A stretch of 64,000 nt of DNA from Leucobacter sp. CX169 (GTDB lineage: Bacteria > Actinomycetota > Actinomycetes > Actinomycetales > Microbacteriaceae): the NCBI RefSeq assembly GCF_017161405.1, contig NZ_CP071051.1, forward strand, positions 1,178,001 to 1,242,000, written 5' to 3'. The notes below the pieces were generated by a model, which did no database searches, was not told where the DNA came from, and saw only the letters and a program-made list of their open reading frames with translations. Shown piece after piece: positions 15,190-22,565 of the stretch; positions within the stretch are counted from its first letter, which is position 1, and every line of letters begins with the position of its first letter. The position numbers and the translations under genes were made by a program.

Positions 15190-15810
15190 ATGACTGAGAC
15201 TTCCGCCGTCCCCGCGTCCGTCGAATTCTGGTTTGACCCCAGCTGCCCCTGGGCCTGGATGACGAGCCGATGGGCGGGGGAGGTCGCGGAGGCACGCGGC
15301 TTCGAGATTCAGTGGAACATCATGAGCCTCGCGATCCTGAACGAGGACCGCGAGGACCTGCCGGAGGCGTACCGCGACTTCCTGCCCCGCGCGCTCCGCC
15401 TCGCACGCCTCGTGAACGCAGTGCGCGAGACCCACGGCCAGCAGGCCGTCAAGCCCCTGTACGACGCCCTGGGAAGCCGGATCCACCCCGGGGAGCGCAC
15501 GGACTGGGACGCGATCATCGTCGAGGCGCTCGCCGCAGCTGGCCTGCCCGCCTCCGACGCCGCCTACGCGGACAGCGACGAGTTCGACGCGAGCCTGCGC
15601 GAGAGTCACGGCAGTGGCATCTCCCGCGTCGGCCAGGACGTCGGCACGCCGATCCTGTCGGTTGACGGCGTCGCGTTCTTCGGCCCCGTTGTGTCGCCCG
15701 CGCCGACCGGGGACGACGCGCTGCGCCTCTGGGACGGGGTCGTCGCCGTCGCGAGCGTGCCCGCCTTCTTCGAACTCAAGCGCAGCCGCACCGTCGACCC
15801 GCAGTTCTAG
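15190..15810 (+). CDS. Mycothiol-dependent nitroreductase-like protein, DsbA fold (Rv2466c family)
   Basis: A 206-residue thioredoxin-fold protein. The active site Asp-Pro-Ser-Cys-Pro-Trp-Ala-Trp (Cys19) is the form found in Mycobacterium tuberculosis Rv2466c, a mycothiol-dependent reductase. It has one N-terminal cysteine in a Cys-Pro-Trp-Ala motif instead of Cys-x-x-Cys. A helical insertion follows, with Ala-Arg-Leu-Val-Asn-Ala-Val and later the cis-Pro loop Val-Gly-Thr-Pro-Ile-Leu. It probably reduces disulfides or nitro compounds with mycothiol, which agrees with the actinobacterial host. It lacks a signal peptide and is cytoplasmic. rpiB starts 47 nt downstream. Confidence 0.85.
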   Translation: MTETSAVPASVEFWFDPSCPWAWMTSRWAGEVAEARGFEIQWNIMSLAILNEDREDLPEAYRDFLPRALRLARLVNAVRETHGQQAVKPLYDALGSRIHPGERTDWDAIIVEALAAAGLPASDAAYADSDEFDASLRESHGSGISRVGQDVGTPILSVDGVAFFGPVVSPAPTGDDALRLWDGVVAVASVPAFFELKRSRTVDPQF

Positions 15811-15856
15811 ATCTTTTCGACCACCCACGCACACCCCGAGCAGGAGCAAGACCCCT

Positions 15857-16351
15857 ATGCGCATTCACGTCGCCACCGACCACGCCGGACTCGACTTCAG
15901 CCGCCAGGTGCAGCAGCACCTGAGCGAGGCGGGTCACGAAGTCGTTGATCACGGACCCGTCGAATACGACGCCCTCGACGACTACCCCGCATTCTGCATC
16001 AACGCGGCCCAGGCGGTCGCCCGCGACCAGCGCGAAGGAGTCGAGGCGCTCGGAGTCGTCTTTGGCGGTTCGGGCAACGGTGAGCAGATGGCGGCGAACA
16101 AGGTCCAAGGGATCCGCGCGGCGCTCGTGTGGAGCGACTCGACGGCGACGCTCGCGCGCGAGCACAACAACGCCAACGTCATCTCGATCGGCGCGCGCCA
16201 GCACAGCGCCGACGAGGCGATCCGGTTTATCGACCTGTTTGTCGCCACCCCGTTCACCGAGGAGGAGCGGCACGTGCGCCGCATCGCGCAGCTCGGGGAA
16301 TACGAGCAGACCGGCGACATCGCCGCTGCGCACGTCGACCAGCTCGACTAA
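15857..16351 (+). CDS. rpiB: Ribose-5-phosphate isomerase B, mycobacterial type
   Basis: A 164-residue LacAB/RpiB enzyme interconverting ribose 5-phosphate and ribulose 5-phosphate. Asp-His-Ala-Gly near the N-terminus binds substrate. The loop Gly-Gly-Ser-Gly-Asn-Gly-Glu-Gln has the catalytic Glu used by actinobacterial enzymes in place of the Cys of E. coli RpiB. Ala-Arg-Glu-His-Asn-Asn-Ala-Asn-Val and Arg-His-Val-Arg-Arg are conserved phosphate contacts. The ATG at 15857 gives the exact family N-terminus (Met-Arg-Ile-His-Val-Ala-Thr-Asp); GGAG lies about 13 nt upstream, rather far for a strong ribosome-binding site. Confidence 0.94.
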   Translation: MRIHVATDHAGLDFSRQVQQHLSEAGHEVVDHGPVEYDALDDYPAFCINAAQAVARDQREGVEALGVVFGGSGNGEQMAANKVQGIRAALVWSDSTATLAREHNNANVISIGARQHSADEAIRFIDLFVATPFTEEERHVRRIAQLGEYEQTGDIAAAHVDQLD

Positions 16352-16418
16352 CCGTCCGCCGCGGCCGCGGCTTGGCCAACGCTGAGCCGCGCCCCCACAC
16401 CCGCCGAGGAGCCAAGCG

Positions 16419-17444
16419 ATGCCCGAGGGCCACTCCGTCCACCGCATCACCCGCCAGTTTCGGGTGAACTTCGTGGGCACGAAGCCGCGAGTCTCGAGCC
16501 CCCAGGGCCGTTTCGCGCAGGGTGCGGCGATCCTGGATGGCCGCGAGATGACGGACGCCCGCGCGGTCGGCAAACAGATGTTCCTCGAATTCGAGGGCCG
16601 CGACTGGCTGCGGGTGCACCTCGGCATCTACGGCGCGTGGGACTTCTCGGGCGAGATTCGGGTAGACCCGTCGATCCAGATCCACGGGCAGACGCCCGGG
16701 CACTCGAAACTGGGTCAGGTCGGCATGCAGGGCGCGAGCACGGGCGAGGGGGCGGTCGATCGCGAGGGCGAGGACTCCGTCGCCTCGATCGGTGCGCCGA
16801 GACGGACCCGCGTGCGGATGGCTGAACACGACAAGGCGGGTGACGCCGGGCTCACCTTCCCGCCCGAACCCGTGGGCCAAGTGCGGGTGCGGCTGCTCAC
16901 CGAATCGGTGTGCGCGGACCTGCGCGGACCGACGGCATGCGAGGTGTTGACGCCCGCCGAGGTGGACGCGGTGATGCACCGCCTCGGCCCGGATCCTGCG
17001 AACGCCAACACGCCGGCGGAGCGCGCCCGCTTCATCGAACGCGCCGCCAAGAAGTCCACGCCGATCGGCCTCGTACTGATGGACCAGTCGATCGTCGCCG
17101 GAATTGGCAACGTCTACCGCGCCGAGATGCTGTTTCGCGCGGGCCTCGACCCGCACACGCCGGCCAAGGCCGTGGGGGAGCGCGTACTCGGCGCGCTCTG
17201 GGACGACTGGGCGCACCTGCTCGACATCGGGATCACGGTCGGGCAGATGATCACGATCGACGGGCTCGAGGGCGACGCATATCAGCGGGCCCTCGTCGAG
17301 CGCGACGAGCGGCACTCGGTATACAAACTCGAGGGCACCCCCTGCAAACGGTGCGGCGCGAACATCGTGCTGGAGGAGTTTGGGGCACGAAAGCTCTACT
17401 GGTGCCCGGGCTGCCAGGACGCCCGCGCCTCAGCCCTCGGATAG
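16419..17444 (+). CDS. nei: Fpg/Nei family DNA glycosylase (endonuclease VIII-like)
   Basis: A 341-residue base-excision repair glycosylase. The N-terminus Met-Pro-Glu-Gly-His-Ser supplies Pro2 (Schiff-base nucleophile) and Glu3; the His-Ser form points to Nei rather than Fpg. An Ile-Gly-Leu-Val-Leu-Met-Asp-Gln and Gly-Ile-Gly-Asn-Val-Tyr-Arg helix-two-turn-helix lies about 210-230. The C-terminal zinc finger has Cys-Lys-Arg-Cys and Cys-Pro-Gly-Cys 18 residues apart. An insertion of some 55 residues sits between the N-terminal sheet and the helical domain (about 86-140). It should remove oxidised bases and nick the abasic site. The start is clear from the motif. A strong hairpin follows. Confidence 0.93.
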   Translation: MPEGHSVHRITRQFRVNFVGTKPRVSSPQGRFAQGAAILDGREMTDARAVGKQMFLEFEGRDWLRVHLGIYGAWDFSGEIRVDPSIQIHGQTPGHSKLGQVGMQGASTGEGAVDREGEDSVASIGAPRRTRVRMAEHDKAGDAGLTFPPEPVGQVRVRLLTESVCADLRGPTACEVLTPAEVDAVMHRLGPDPANANTPAERARFIERAAKKSTPIGLVLMDQSIVAGIGNVYRAEMLFRAGLDPHTPAKAVGERVLGALWDDWAHLLDIGITVGQMITIDGLEGDAYQRALVERDERHSVYKLEGTPCKRCGANIVLEEFGARKLYWCPGCQDARASALG

Positions 17445-17458
17445 CGAGAATTCCGGCG

Positions 17459-17485
17459 GGCGCCGGAGCGCCAGGATCCGGCGCC
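17459..17485. terminator. Stem-loop between nei and murT
   Basis: Perfect 9-bp inverted repeat GGCGCCGGA/TCCGGCGCC with a 9-nt loop, without a T-run. It could end nei transcription or act as an operator, since it covers the expected -35 region of the murT promoter. Confidence 0.45.
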
Positions 17486-17495
17486 GTTGCGCCGC

Positions 17496-17501
17496 TACGC
17501 T
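17496..17501 (+). promoter_or_regulatory. -10 box of leaderless murT
   Basis: TACGCT lies 6 nt before ATG 17508, with no ribosome-binding site. Confidence 0.5.
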
Positions 17502-17507
17502 TGAGGC

Positions 17508-18854
17508 ATGCGCGATTTTCTCTCCACCGTGATCGGCAAGACGGTGCGTCAGCTCGCAAGGCTGCGTGGCGGCGGTTCTGCCCTGCCCGGCCTCGTGGTG
17601 GAAACCATCGACCCCGGGTACCTGTCCCGCACGCTTGCGCGACTACCGTACGGAGTCATCGCGGTGAGCGGCACGAATGGCAAGACCACGACGACCAAGA
17701 TGATCGTCGAGATCCTCGAAGCCCAGGGCCTGCGCGTCTTCACAAACAAGACTGGCTCCAACTTCTCGCGCGGGGTCGTCGCCGCGGCGATTCAGGAGTG
17801 TTCGATCGGCGGCAAGCTCGCCGCGGACATCGCGGTGCTCGAGCTCGACGAGGCGCACGCGATGTACTTCATCGACCGGGTGAAGCCCCGGCACACGCTG
17901 CTGCTGAACGTGCTGCGCGACCAGCTCGATCGTTTCGGCGAGATCGACACGACGGCGAAGCTGCTCCAGCGCATCGCAGATGCGACGACGCACGGCCTGG
18001 TTGTGAATCGCGAGGACCCGCTGCTTGCCGCGATCGGCGAGCGGGTGCGGGAGGGGGGCACGGCCGCGGCGCGTGCGGCAGGATCGCCGGACGGGGCGAT
18101 CGAGGTGCGCGAGTTCGGCCTCTCGGAGGCGCTGCGTGCGATGTTCCCGAGCGACGACGACTTCCATCGGGGTGGGGCAGAGGCCTCCGTGACGGGAACC
18201 GAGGGGGCGCCCGGCGAGGCTCGTCCGGTCGCGGATGTGACGCTGACCGAGGTCGGAGACCACACCGCGGTATTCCGTGTGGACGGGGCCGACTGGCCGA
18301 CCACACTGCAACTCGAGGGCCTCTACAACACGTTCAACGCGGCCGCTGCGCTCGCGACGGTGCGCCTTGCGCTTGGTGCCGATGCGGACATGCGGGCGCT
18401 CGTCACCGCGCTGTCGACGGTTCGGCCGGCGTTTGGGCGGGGCGAACGGCTCGAGCTCGATGGGCAGCCGCTCGATCTCGTGCTCGTGAAGAACCCGGCC
18501 GGGTTCCGCCTGGGCCTCGCGTCATACGACGCTGGCGATAGCGTCACGATGATCGCGATCAACGACCAGTACGCGGACGGGCGCGACATGTCGTGGCTCT
18601 GGGATGTCGATTTCGGTTCGCTCTCGGCGTTGGGCGTCGACATGGTCGGCGGCACGCGCGCGTGGGACATGGCGCTTAGGCTCGAGCACGACGATGTCGC
18701 GGTCGGGGGCGTCGAGGAGGACCTCTCAGTGGCGCTTGCCGCATTCCGCGAGCGCACGCCGGGCAGGCCGCGCAGGATCTATTGCACATACACCGCCATG
18801 CTGGCGCTGCGACAGGAACTGTCGACTCTGACCGAGGTTGAGGAGATCTGGTGA
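17508..18854 (+). CDS. murT: Lipid II isoglutaminyl synthase subunit MurT
   Basis: A 448-residue Mur-ligase-type protein. With GatD, MurT amidates the D-Glu alpha-carboxylate of lipid II to D-isoglutamine at the cytoplasmic membrane. The ATP-binding loop Gly-Thr-Asn-Gly-Lys-Thr-Thr-Thr is at 55-62, followed by Ser-Asn-Phe-Ser-Arg-Gly and Glu-Leu-Asp-Glu-Ala (central Mur domain) and the C-terminal DUF1727 domain with Asp-Met-Ser-Trp-Leu-Trp-Asp-Val-Asp. Odd point: the four-cysteine zinc ribbon seen in characterised MurT proteins is absent. Only two cysteines exist (about 98 and 431), and residues 200-245 are a loose Gly/Glu/Asp-rich linker. The stop overlaps the gatD start (GTGA). Confidence 0.92.
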   Translation: MRDFLSTVIGKTVRQLARLRGGGSALPGLVVETIDPGYLSRTLARLPYGVIAVSGTNGKTTTTKMIVEILEAQGLRVFTNKTGSNFSRGVVAAAIQECSIGGKLAADIAVLELDEAHAMYFIDRVKPRHTLLLNVLRDQLDRFGEIDTTAKLLQRIADATTHGLVVNREDPLLAAIGERVREGGTAAARAAGSPDGAIEVREFGLSEALRAMFPSDDDFHRGGAEASVTGTEGAPGEARPVADVTLTEVGDHTAVFRVDGADWPTTLQLEGLYNTFNAAAALATVRLALGADADMRALVTALSTVRPAFGRGERLELDGQPLDLVLVKNPAGFRLGLASYDAGDSVTMIAINDQYADGRDMSWLWDVDFGSLSALGVDMVGGTRAWDMALRLEHDDVAVGGVEEDLSVALAAFRERTPGRPRRIYCTYTAMLALRQELSTLTEVEEIW

Positions 18855-19588
18855 GCACCGAAACTCAAGACGAGCGCGAGTTGGTCATCGTCTCGCTCTA
18901 CCCGCGCGACATGAACATCTACGGCGACCGGGGCAACGTCCTGGCGCTCGCTCGGCGGGCCCGGGCGCACGGCTTCGCGCCGCGTGTGGTCGAGGTGAAC
19001 CCTGGGGATCCGATGCCCGAGACGGTGGATATCGTGCTGGGTGGAGGCGGGCAGGACTCTGGCCAGGGACGGGTTGCGATCGATCTCGCCGCGCGTGCGG
19101 AGGAATTTCGGCGTCTTGCCGATGACGGCGTGCCGATGCTCATGATCTGCGGGCTGTTTCAGCTCTTCGGTCATCGTTTCGTCACGATCGGCGGAGACGA
19201 GCTCACCGGGATCGGCGTGCTGGACGTCGAGACTCGGGGCGGCGAAGAGCGCATGATCGGGAACATCGTGCTCGATTCTTCCGAGTTTGGCGAGATCGTC
19301 GGCTACGAAAACCACAGTGGGGTCACGGTGCTCGGCCCCGGATCCGAGCCGCTGGGCCGCGTGCTGCAGGGCGCCGGGAACAATCCCACCGACGGAGTCG
19401 AGGGTGCGCGCACGGGCAACGTGATCGGCAGCTACCTGCACGGATCGCTGCTGCCCAAGAACCCGCGGTTGAGCGACTTCCTGATTGGCGAGGCAGCTCG
19501 GCGAAAGTTCGGCGAGTTCGTTCCGGTCGCGGGGGAGTCGGAGACCGTGGCCCGGGCTCGCGAGAGCGCGAAGCGCCGGCCGAGGTAG
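18851..19588 (+). CDS. gatD: Lipid II isoglutaminyl synthase glutamine amidotransferase GatD
   Basis: A 245-residue class I glutamine amidotransferase of the CobB/CobQ-like subgroup. It supplies ammonia to MurT. The nucleophile is Cys100 in Met-Ile-Cys-Gly-Leu-Phe-Gln-Leu-Phe-Gly and the catalytic histidine is His197 in Tyr-Leu-His-Gly-Ser-Leu-Leu-Pro-Lys-Asn-Pro, a family signature. The Gly-Asp-Arg-Gly-Asn segment near residue 25 is also typical. The GTG start overlaps the murT stop by 4 bases, implying a coupled 1:1 subunit supply. A weak hairpin follows at 19599-19620. Confidence 0.94.
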   Translation: MSTETQDERELVIVSLYPRDMNIYGDRGNVLALARRARAHGFAPRVVEVNPGDPMPETVDIVLGGGGQDSGQGRVAIDLAARAEEFRRLADDGVPMLMICGLFQLFGHRFVTIGGDELTGIGVLDVETRGGEERMIGNIVLDSSEFGEIVGYENHSGVTVLGPGSEPLGRVLQGAGNNPTDGVEGARTGNVIGSYLHGSLLPKNPRLSDFLIGEAARRKFGEFVPVAGESETVARARESAKRRPR

Positions 19589-19598
19589 CGCCGGGCGG

Positions 19599-19620
19599 AG
19601 TGCCCGACTCGGGTCGCACT
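19599..19620 (+). terminator. Possible weak terminator after murT-gatD
   Basis: Stem AGTGC/GCACT with a small inner CCG/CGG helix and no T-run; about 10 nt after the gatD stop. Confidence 0.3.
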
Positions 19621-19648
19621 GCCACGCGGCCCACGCGGTCGCACAATT

Positions 19649-19664
19649 GCATTCACGTGAATGC
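19649..19664. promoter_or_regulatory. Perfect 16-bp palindrome, operator upstream of yceI
   Basis: GCATTCACGTGAATGC is a perfect palindrome ending at the base just before the -35 box of the yceI promoter. The size and symmetry fit a dimeric winged-helix regulator. The protein is unknown. Confidence 0.6.
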
Positions 19665-19693
19665 TTGTGCTCGAGGGGATGCGATGTTACTCT
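19665..19693 (+). promoter_or_regulatory. yceI promoter
   Basis: -35 TTGTGC (19665-19670), 17-bp spacer, -10 TACTCT (19688-19693). This is one of the few promoters here with a recognisable -35 element. Confidence 0.6.
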
Positions 19694-19703
19694 GGTGTTG
19701 TAC

Positions 19704-19715
19704 TTGAAGTTTCAA
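19704..19715. promoter_or_regulatory. Second operator-like repeat at the yceI transcription start
   Basis: TTGAA-GT-TTCAA inverted repeat, just downstream of the expected start point and before the GAGGAG ribosome-binding site; well placed for repression. Confidence 0.45.
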
Positions 19716-19733
19716 TCACTGAGGAGAAGTTGC

Positions 19734-20291
19734 ATGTCGATCACCGTCGAACAGATTCCTGGATACCGCGCCGGCACCTGGACCATTGACAAGGTTCACT
19801 CTGAGGTGGGCTTCTCGATCCGCCACCTCGCGATCAGCAAGGTCAAGGGCAGCTTCGGCAACTTCGACGCCACGTTTGTGACGGGAGAGAACCCGCTCGA
19901 GTCGTCGGTGACCGCTTCCGCTGAGGTGGCGTCGATCGACACCAAGGAGCCGAACCGCGACGGTCACCTGCGCACAGGCGACTTCTTCGCCGCCGAGGAG
20001 TTCCCGAACTTGACGTTCGTGTCGACCGGTGTGCGCGTCGAGGGTGGCGACTACAAGGTTGACGGCGACCTCACCATGCGCGGCGTGACGCTCCCCGTCA
20101 CCTTCGACTTCGAGTTTGGTGGCTTTGGCGAGGACCCCCAGGGCGGCTACCGTGCCGGCTTCACCGCGACCACGGTCGTCAAGCGTGAGGACTTCGGCCT
20201 CAGCTGGAACTCGACCCTCGAAAAGGGTGGCTTCCTCCTTGGTTCGGACGTCACCATCACGATTGACGTGCAGGCTGCGTTGCAGGCGTAG
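19734..20291 (+). CDS. YceI family lipid-binding protein
   Basis: A 185-residue YceI-like lipocalin-fold protein. Features are Gly-Thr-Trp-Thr-Ile-Asp-Lys-Val-His-Ser-Glu-Val-Gly-Phe-Ser-Ile-Arg-His, Val-Lys-Gly-Ser-Phe-Gly, Arg-Asp-Gly-His-Leu-Arg-Thr-Gly-Asp-Phe-Phe and Asp-Leu-Thr-Met-Arg-Gly-Val-Thr. YceI proteins bind isoprenoid or quinone-like lipids. There is no signal peptide, so it is a cytoplasmic form. The ATG has GAGGAG 7-8 nt upstream. The promoter carries two operator-like palindromes, so expression is probably inducible. A strong terminator follows. Confidence 0.93.
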   Translation: MSITVEQIPGYRAGTWTIDKVHSEVGFSIRHLAISKVKGSFGNFDATFVTGENPLESSVTASAEVASIDTKEPNRDGHLRTGDFFAAEEFPNLTFVSTGVRVEGGDYKVDGDLTMRGVTLPVTFDFEFGGFGEDPQGGYRAGFTATTVVKREDFGLSWNSTLEKGGFLLGSDVTITIDVQAALQA

Positions 20292-20326
20292 TTCGCCAGT
20301 TGCCTGCGCCATTGGCGCTGACTTTG

Positions 20327-20366
20327 GCGGGCGCGAGGGCTTCGGCTCTCGCGCCCGCCGTTTGTG
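20327..20366 (+). terminator. Terminator after yceI
   Basis: 12-bp GC-rich stem GGCGGGCGCGAG/CTCGCGCCCGCC with an inner GGC-TTCG-GCT cap, followed by GTTTGTGG. Confidence 0.8.
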
Positions 20367-20541
20367 GTCTTGGCGGCGCGGGGCCATGTGGCGTCGCACC
20401 GTGGCGCCCGACTGGGAGGTGGCCTCGGGCCTAATTTGGATTGCGTAAAGCTTTTCGTTGTTTTTTCCAGTATTGTGTGGATTTGGCAGAGAAACTGTCT
20501 CTGAACATTGATGCGTCACTACCTATTTCAATGGGGAATAC
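20367..20541. other. AT-richer leader of the surface protein gene
   Basis: The interval has long T-runs unlike its surroundings and a TATTGT -10 candidate (20471-20476). An inverted repeat CAGAGA-N5-TCTCTG (20487-20503) follows, and a GGGGA ribosome-binding site lies just before the ATG at 20542. The repeat in the presumed 5' leader may be an operator or a small RNA hairpin. Confidence 0.4.
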
Positions 20542-22482
20542 ATGAAAAAGCTATTGTCGGTCGTTGCGACCGTCGCGTTGAGTCTCGGAAGCGTGTTGGG
20601 GATGAGTTCGGCTGCGCTCGCGGTCCCCGTCAGCTACGAACTCACGGCAAGCTCGACGTCGCTCGCTGCGGGCGAGACGGCCACCCTTGCCACGAATGCT
20701 CCGGAAGACGCGATTGCCGCGATCTTCGTGGATGGCGTCATCGCTGGGGACACACTTGCCGCCTCAGCTCTCAACGGAGCGGAATACGCGTGGGGATGGG
20801 GCGTGAGCGACAACAGTGTCGCGCACACGCTGTCTATCCGGATTTATGAGCCGGGCACTGCTGACATTGCCGCGGACACCGTGAGCGCTGCGGCGGTTGA
20901 CGTGGTGTTCGCTGCGCAGGAAGCGGTGGAGCCTGAAGAGAAGACGGATGATGCGCCGGGCCTTGCGCTCGTCGCTGATGGCGCCAACATCACCAATATT
21001 GCAAAGCTCTGTGACTGGAACTCGAACTCGCGGTACATAGATATGCGAACGAACAGCGTCATCTTCGGGGACGTGTGCCTCACCTCAGGTGGGATCTCCG
21101 ATGCATCAACTGAACTCAGGGGCGACGCCTACGACGTTTTTGGACTCGTCTTTACCCGAGACGTGGGCTCGGCAATCGATGCCGCGGAGTACATCTTCAC
21201 CGCTGACACCGAGCCCGTGGTCACCGATCACAGCGTGACGTTCACCGATCAGGGCGTTTGGTCCTCGACGGAGAGCGCTTTCGTAGATGTGACCGTCGAA
21301 CGGCTCTTCATGGGCAGCTGGGTCACCTGGAACACGAGCGTCGTCCTCGCCGGCACGAACACGCCCGCGAACATCGATATTCAGATTGGTGGCAATCTGG
21401 GGTCAGACAGTTCCACCCGGGTGACGCCTTTGCCTCCGAGCGGAACGCTGACGGATGACGATTTCCAGCTGAGCGACCCGGCACTGCTGTGGGTCTCCGA
21501 GGGCGCCTTTGCGCAAAGCGAGGACACGGACGAGATTTCGTTCGGCTTCGGAGTCACGACTTCCGCCTCGTTGTCCAACGCTCTCATCGACTACCGGAGC
21601 TGCCCCGACCGCGCCGCGATCGACGCCTACGCTGCTAGGGTGTTCGCCAATTTTGCCACGACCTACAACACCGCTCTCGAGGCGGCGCCCGGCGCTTGCG
21701 GCTTTGTGTTCGATGCGCCCGCGTTCGCATACTCCATTGGCGAGGAGGTCGACGAGACCTTTGCGCTGACCCTCACCGGGATGGACGCCCTGCGGGACGG
21801 ATTCAGCTCTGATGTTTGGAACCTCCCCGAGGGCTTGGACGGTGAGATCCTGACCGACGACGCTGGGCTGCCGGTCGCCTTCCACCTGTACGGGGTGCCC
21901 GACGAACTCTTCGACGATTCGATCTTCGTCGCGCTCGGCCAGCAACAGAACCCTGCTCGCGACATGAGCCAGCCGATCGTTGCGATTGAGCTGCTCCCCG
22001 GCACCGTGACGCATGACGTGGTGCTGTCGCAGGAGTTTGCGGCGAACATCGGCGACGTCGCCGCTGGCACGGAGATTCGGGCAAGCGCGCTCGGCCTTGA
22101 AGCTGAGAGCGGGTGGACCCAGACGGTTCGTTCGACTCCGCAGCAGATCGCGACGGGAGACGCGGACGCACTCGGGGCTGTGGGGGGAGCGGGCTTGATT
22201 CCTGCAGGCCTGGCCGCCGGTTGGCACACGAGTACCCTGGCTGGCACGAGCTACCTGGGCGATTCGGTCACCAACGTGATGTGGTTCAAACTGGATGCGA
22301 GCGGGCGCCTGCTGGAAATCCGGAGCACTGCTCCGGATCAGCCGGTGCCGGCTGCGCCGAATGCCAGCCTCGCAAGCACTGGTTCGAACACCACCGCGGG
22401 TGTATCGATCGCGGTGCTCGCGGCGCTGGGTTTGGGTGCAGCCCTTGCGGTCGCTGGGCGTCGCCGAACGGCCACGAAGTAA
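20542..22482 (+). CDS. Secreted surface protein with LAXTG sortase signal
   Basis: A 646-residue exported protein. Residues 1-28 form a Sec signal peptide (Met-Lys-Lys-Leu-Leu, hydrophobic core, Ala-Leu-Ala cleavage site). The C-terminus has Leu-Ala-Ser-Thr-Gly, a hydrophobic helix and a terminal Arg-Arg-Arg, which is a cell-wall sorting signal of the LAXTG kind used by class E sortases of Actinobacteria. The ectodomain of about 570 residues is Thr/Ser/Asp/Ala-rich with immunoglobulin-like beta segments and a few cysteines. I do not recognise a named domain. No sortase gene is in the window. A terminator follows immediately, so it is a single-gene unit. Confidence 0.8.
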   Translation: MKKLLSVVATVALSLGSVLGMSSAALAVPVSYELTASSTSLAAGETATLATNAPEDAIAAIFVDGVIAGDTLAASALNGAEYAWGWGVSDNSVAHTLSIRIYEPGTADIAADTVSAAAVDVVFAAQEAVEPEEKTDDAPGLALVADGANITNIAKLCDWNSNSRYIDMRTNSVIFGDVCLTSGGISDASTELRGDAYDVFGLVFTRDVGSAIDAAEYIFTADTEPVVTDHSVTFTDQGVWSSTESAFVDVTVERLFMGSWVTWNTSVVLAGTNTPANIDIQIGGNLGSDSSTRVTPLPPSGTLTDDDFQLSDPALLWVSEGAFAQSEDTDEISFGFGVTTSASLSNALIDYRSCPDRAAIDAYAARVFANFATTYNTALEAAPGACGFVFDAPAFAYSIGEEVDETFALTLTGMDALRDGFSSDVWNLPEGLDGEILTDDAGLPVAFHLYGVPDELFDDSIFVALGQQQNPARDMSQPIVAIELLPGTVTHDVVLSQEFAANIGDVAAGTEIRASALGLEAESGWTQTVRSTPQQIATGDADALGAVGGAGLIPAGLAAGWHTSTLAGTSYLGDSVTNVMWFKLDASGRLLEIRSTAPDQPVPAAPNASLASTGSNTTAGVSIAVLAALGLGAALAVAGRRRTATK

Positions 22483-22494
22483 CCTCCGGGTACA

Positions 22495-22540
22495 CCAGAA
22501 TGAGGCCGGGCCCCCAGGGGCTCGGCCTCATTCTGGTTTG
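22495..22540 (+). terminator. Strong terminator after the surface protein gene
   Basis: Perfect 14-bp stem CCAGAATGAGGCCG/CGGCCTCATTCTGG, with inner C/G pairing and a short TTTG tail. It may also act on the minus strand for FUSC transcripts. Confidence 0.85.
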
Positions 22541-22565
22541 AGTAGTCGCAGGTCAGCTGGGCTGG

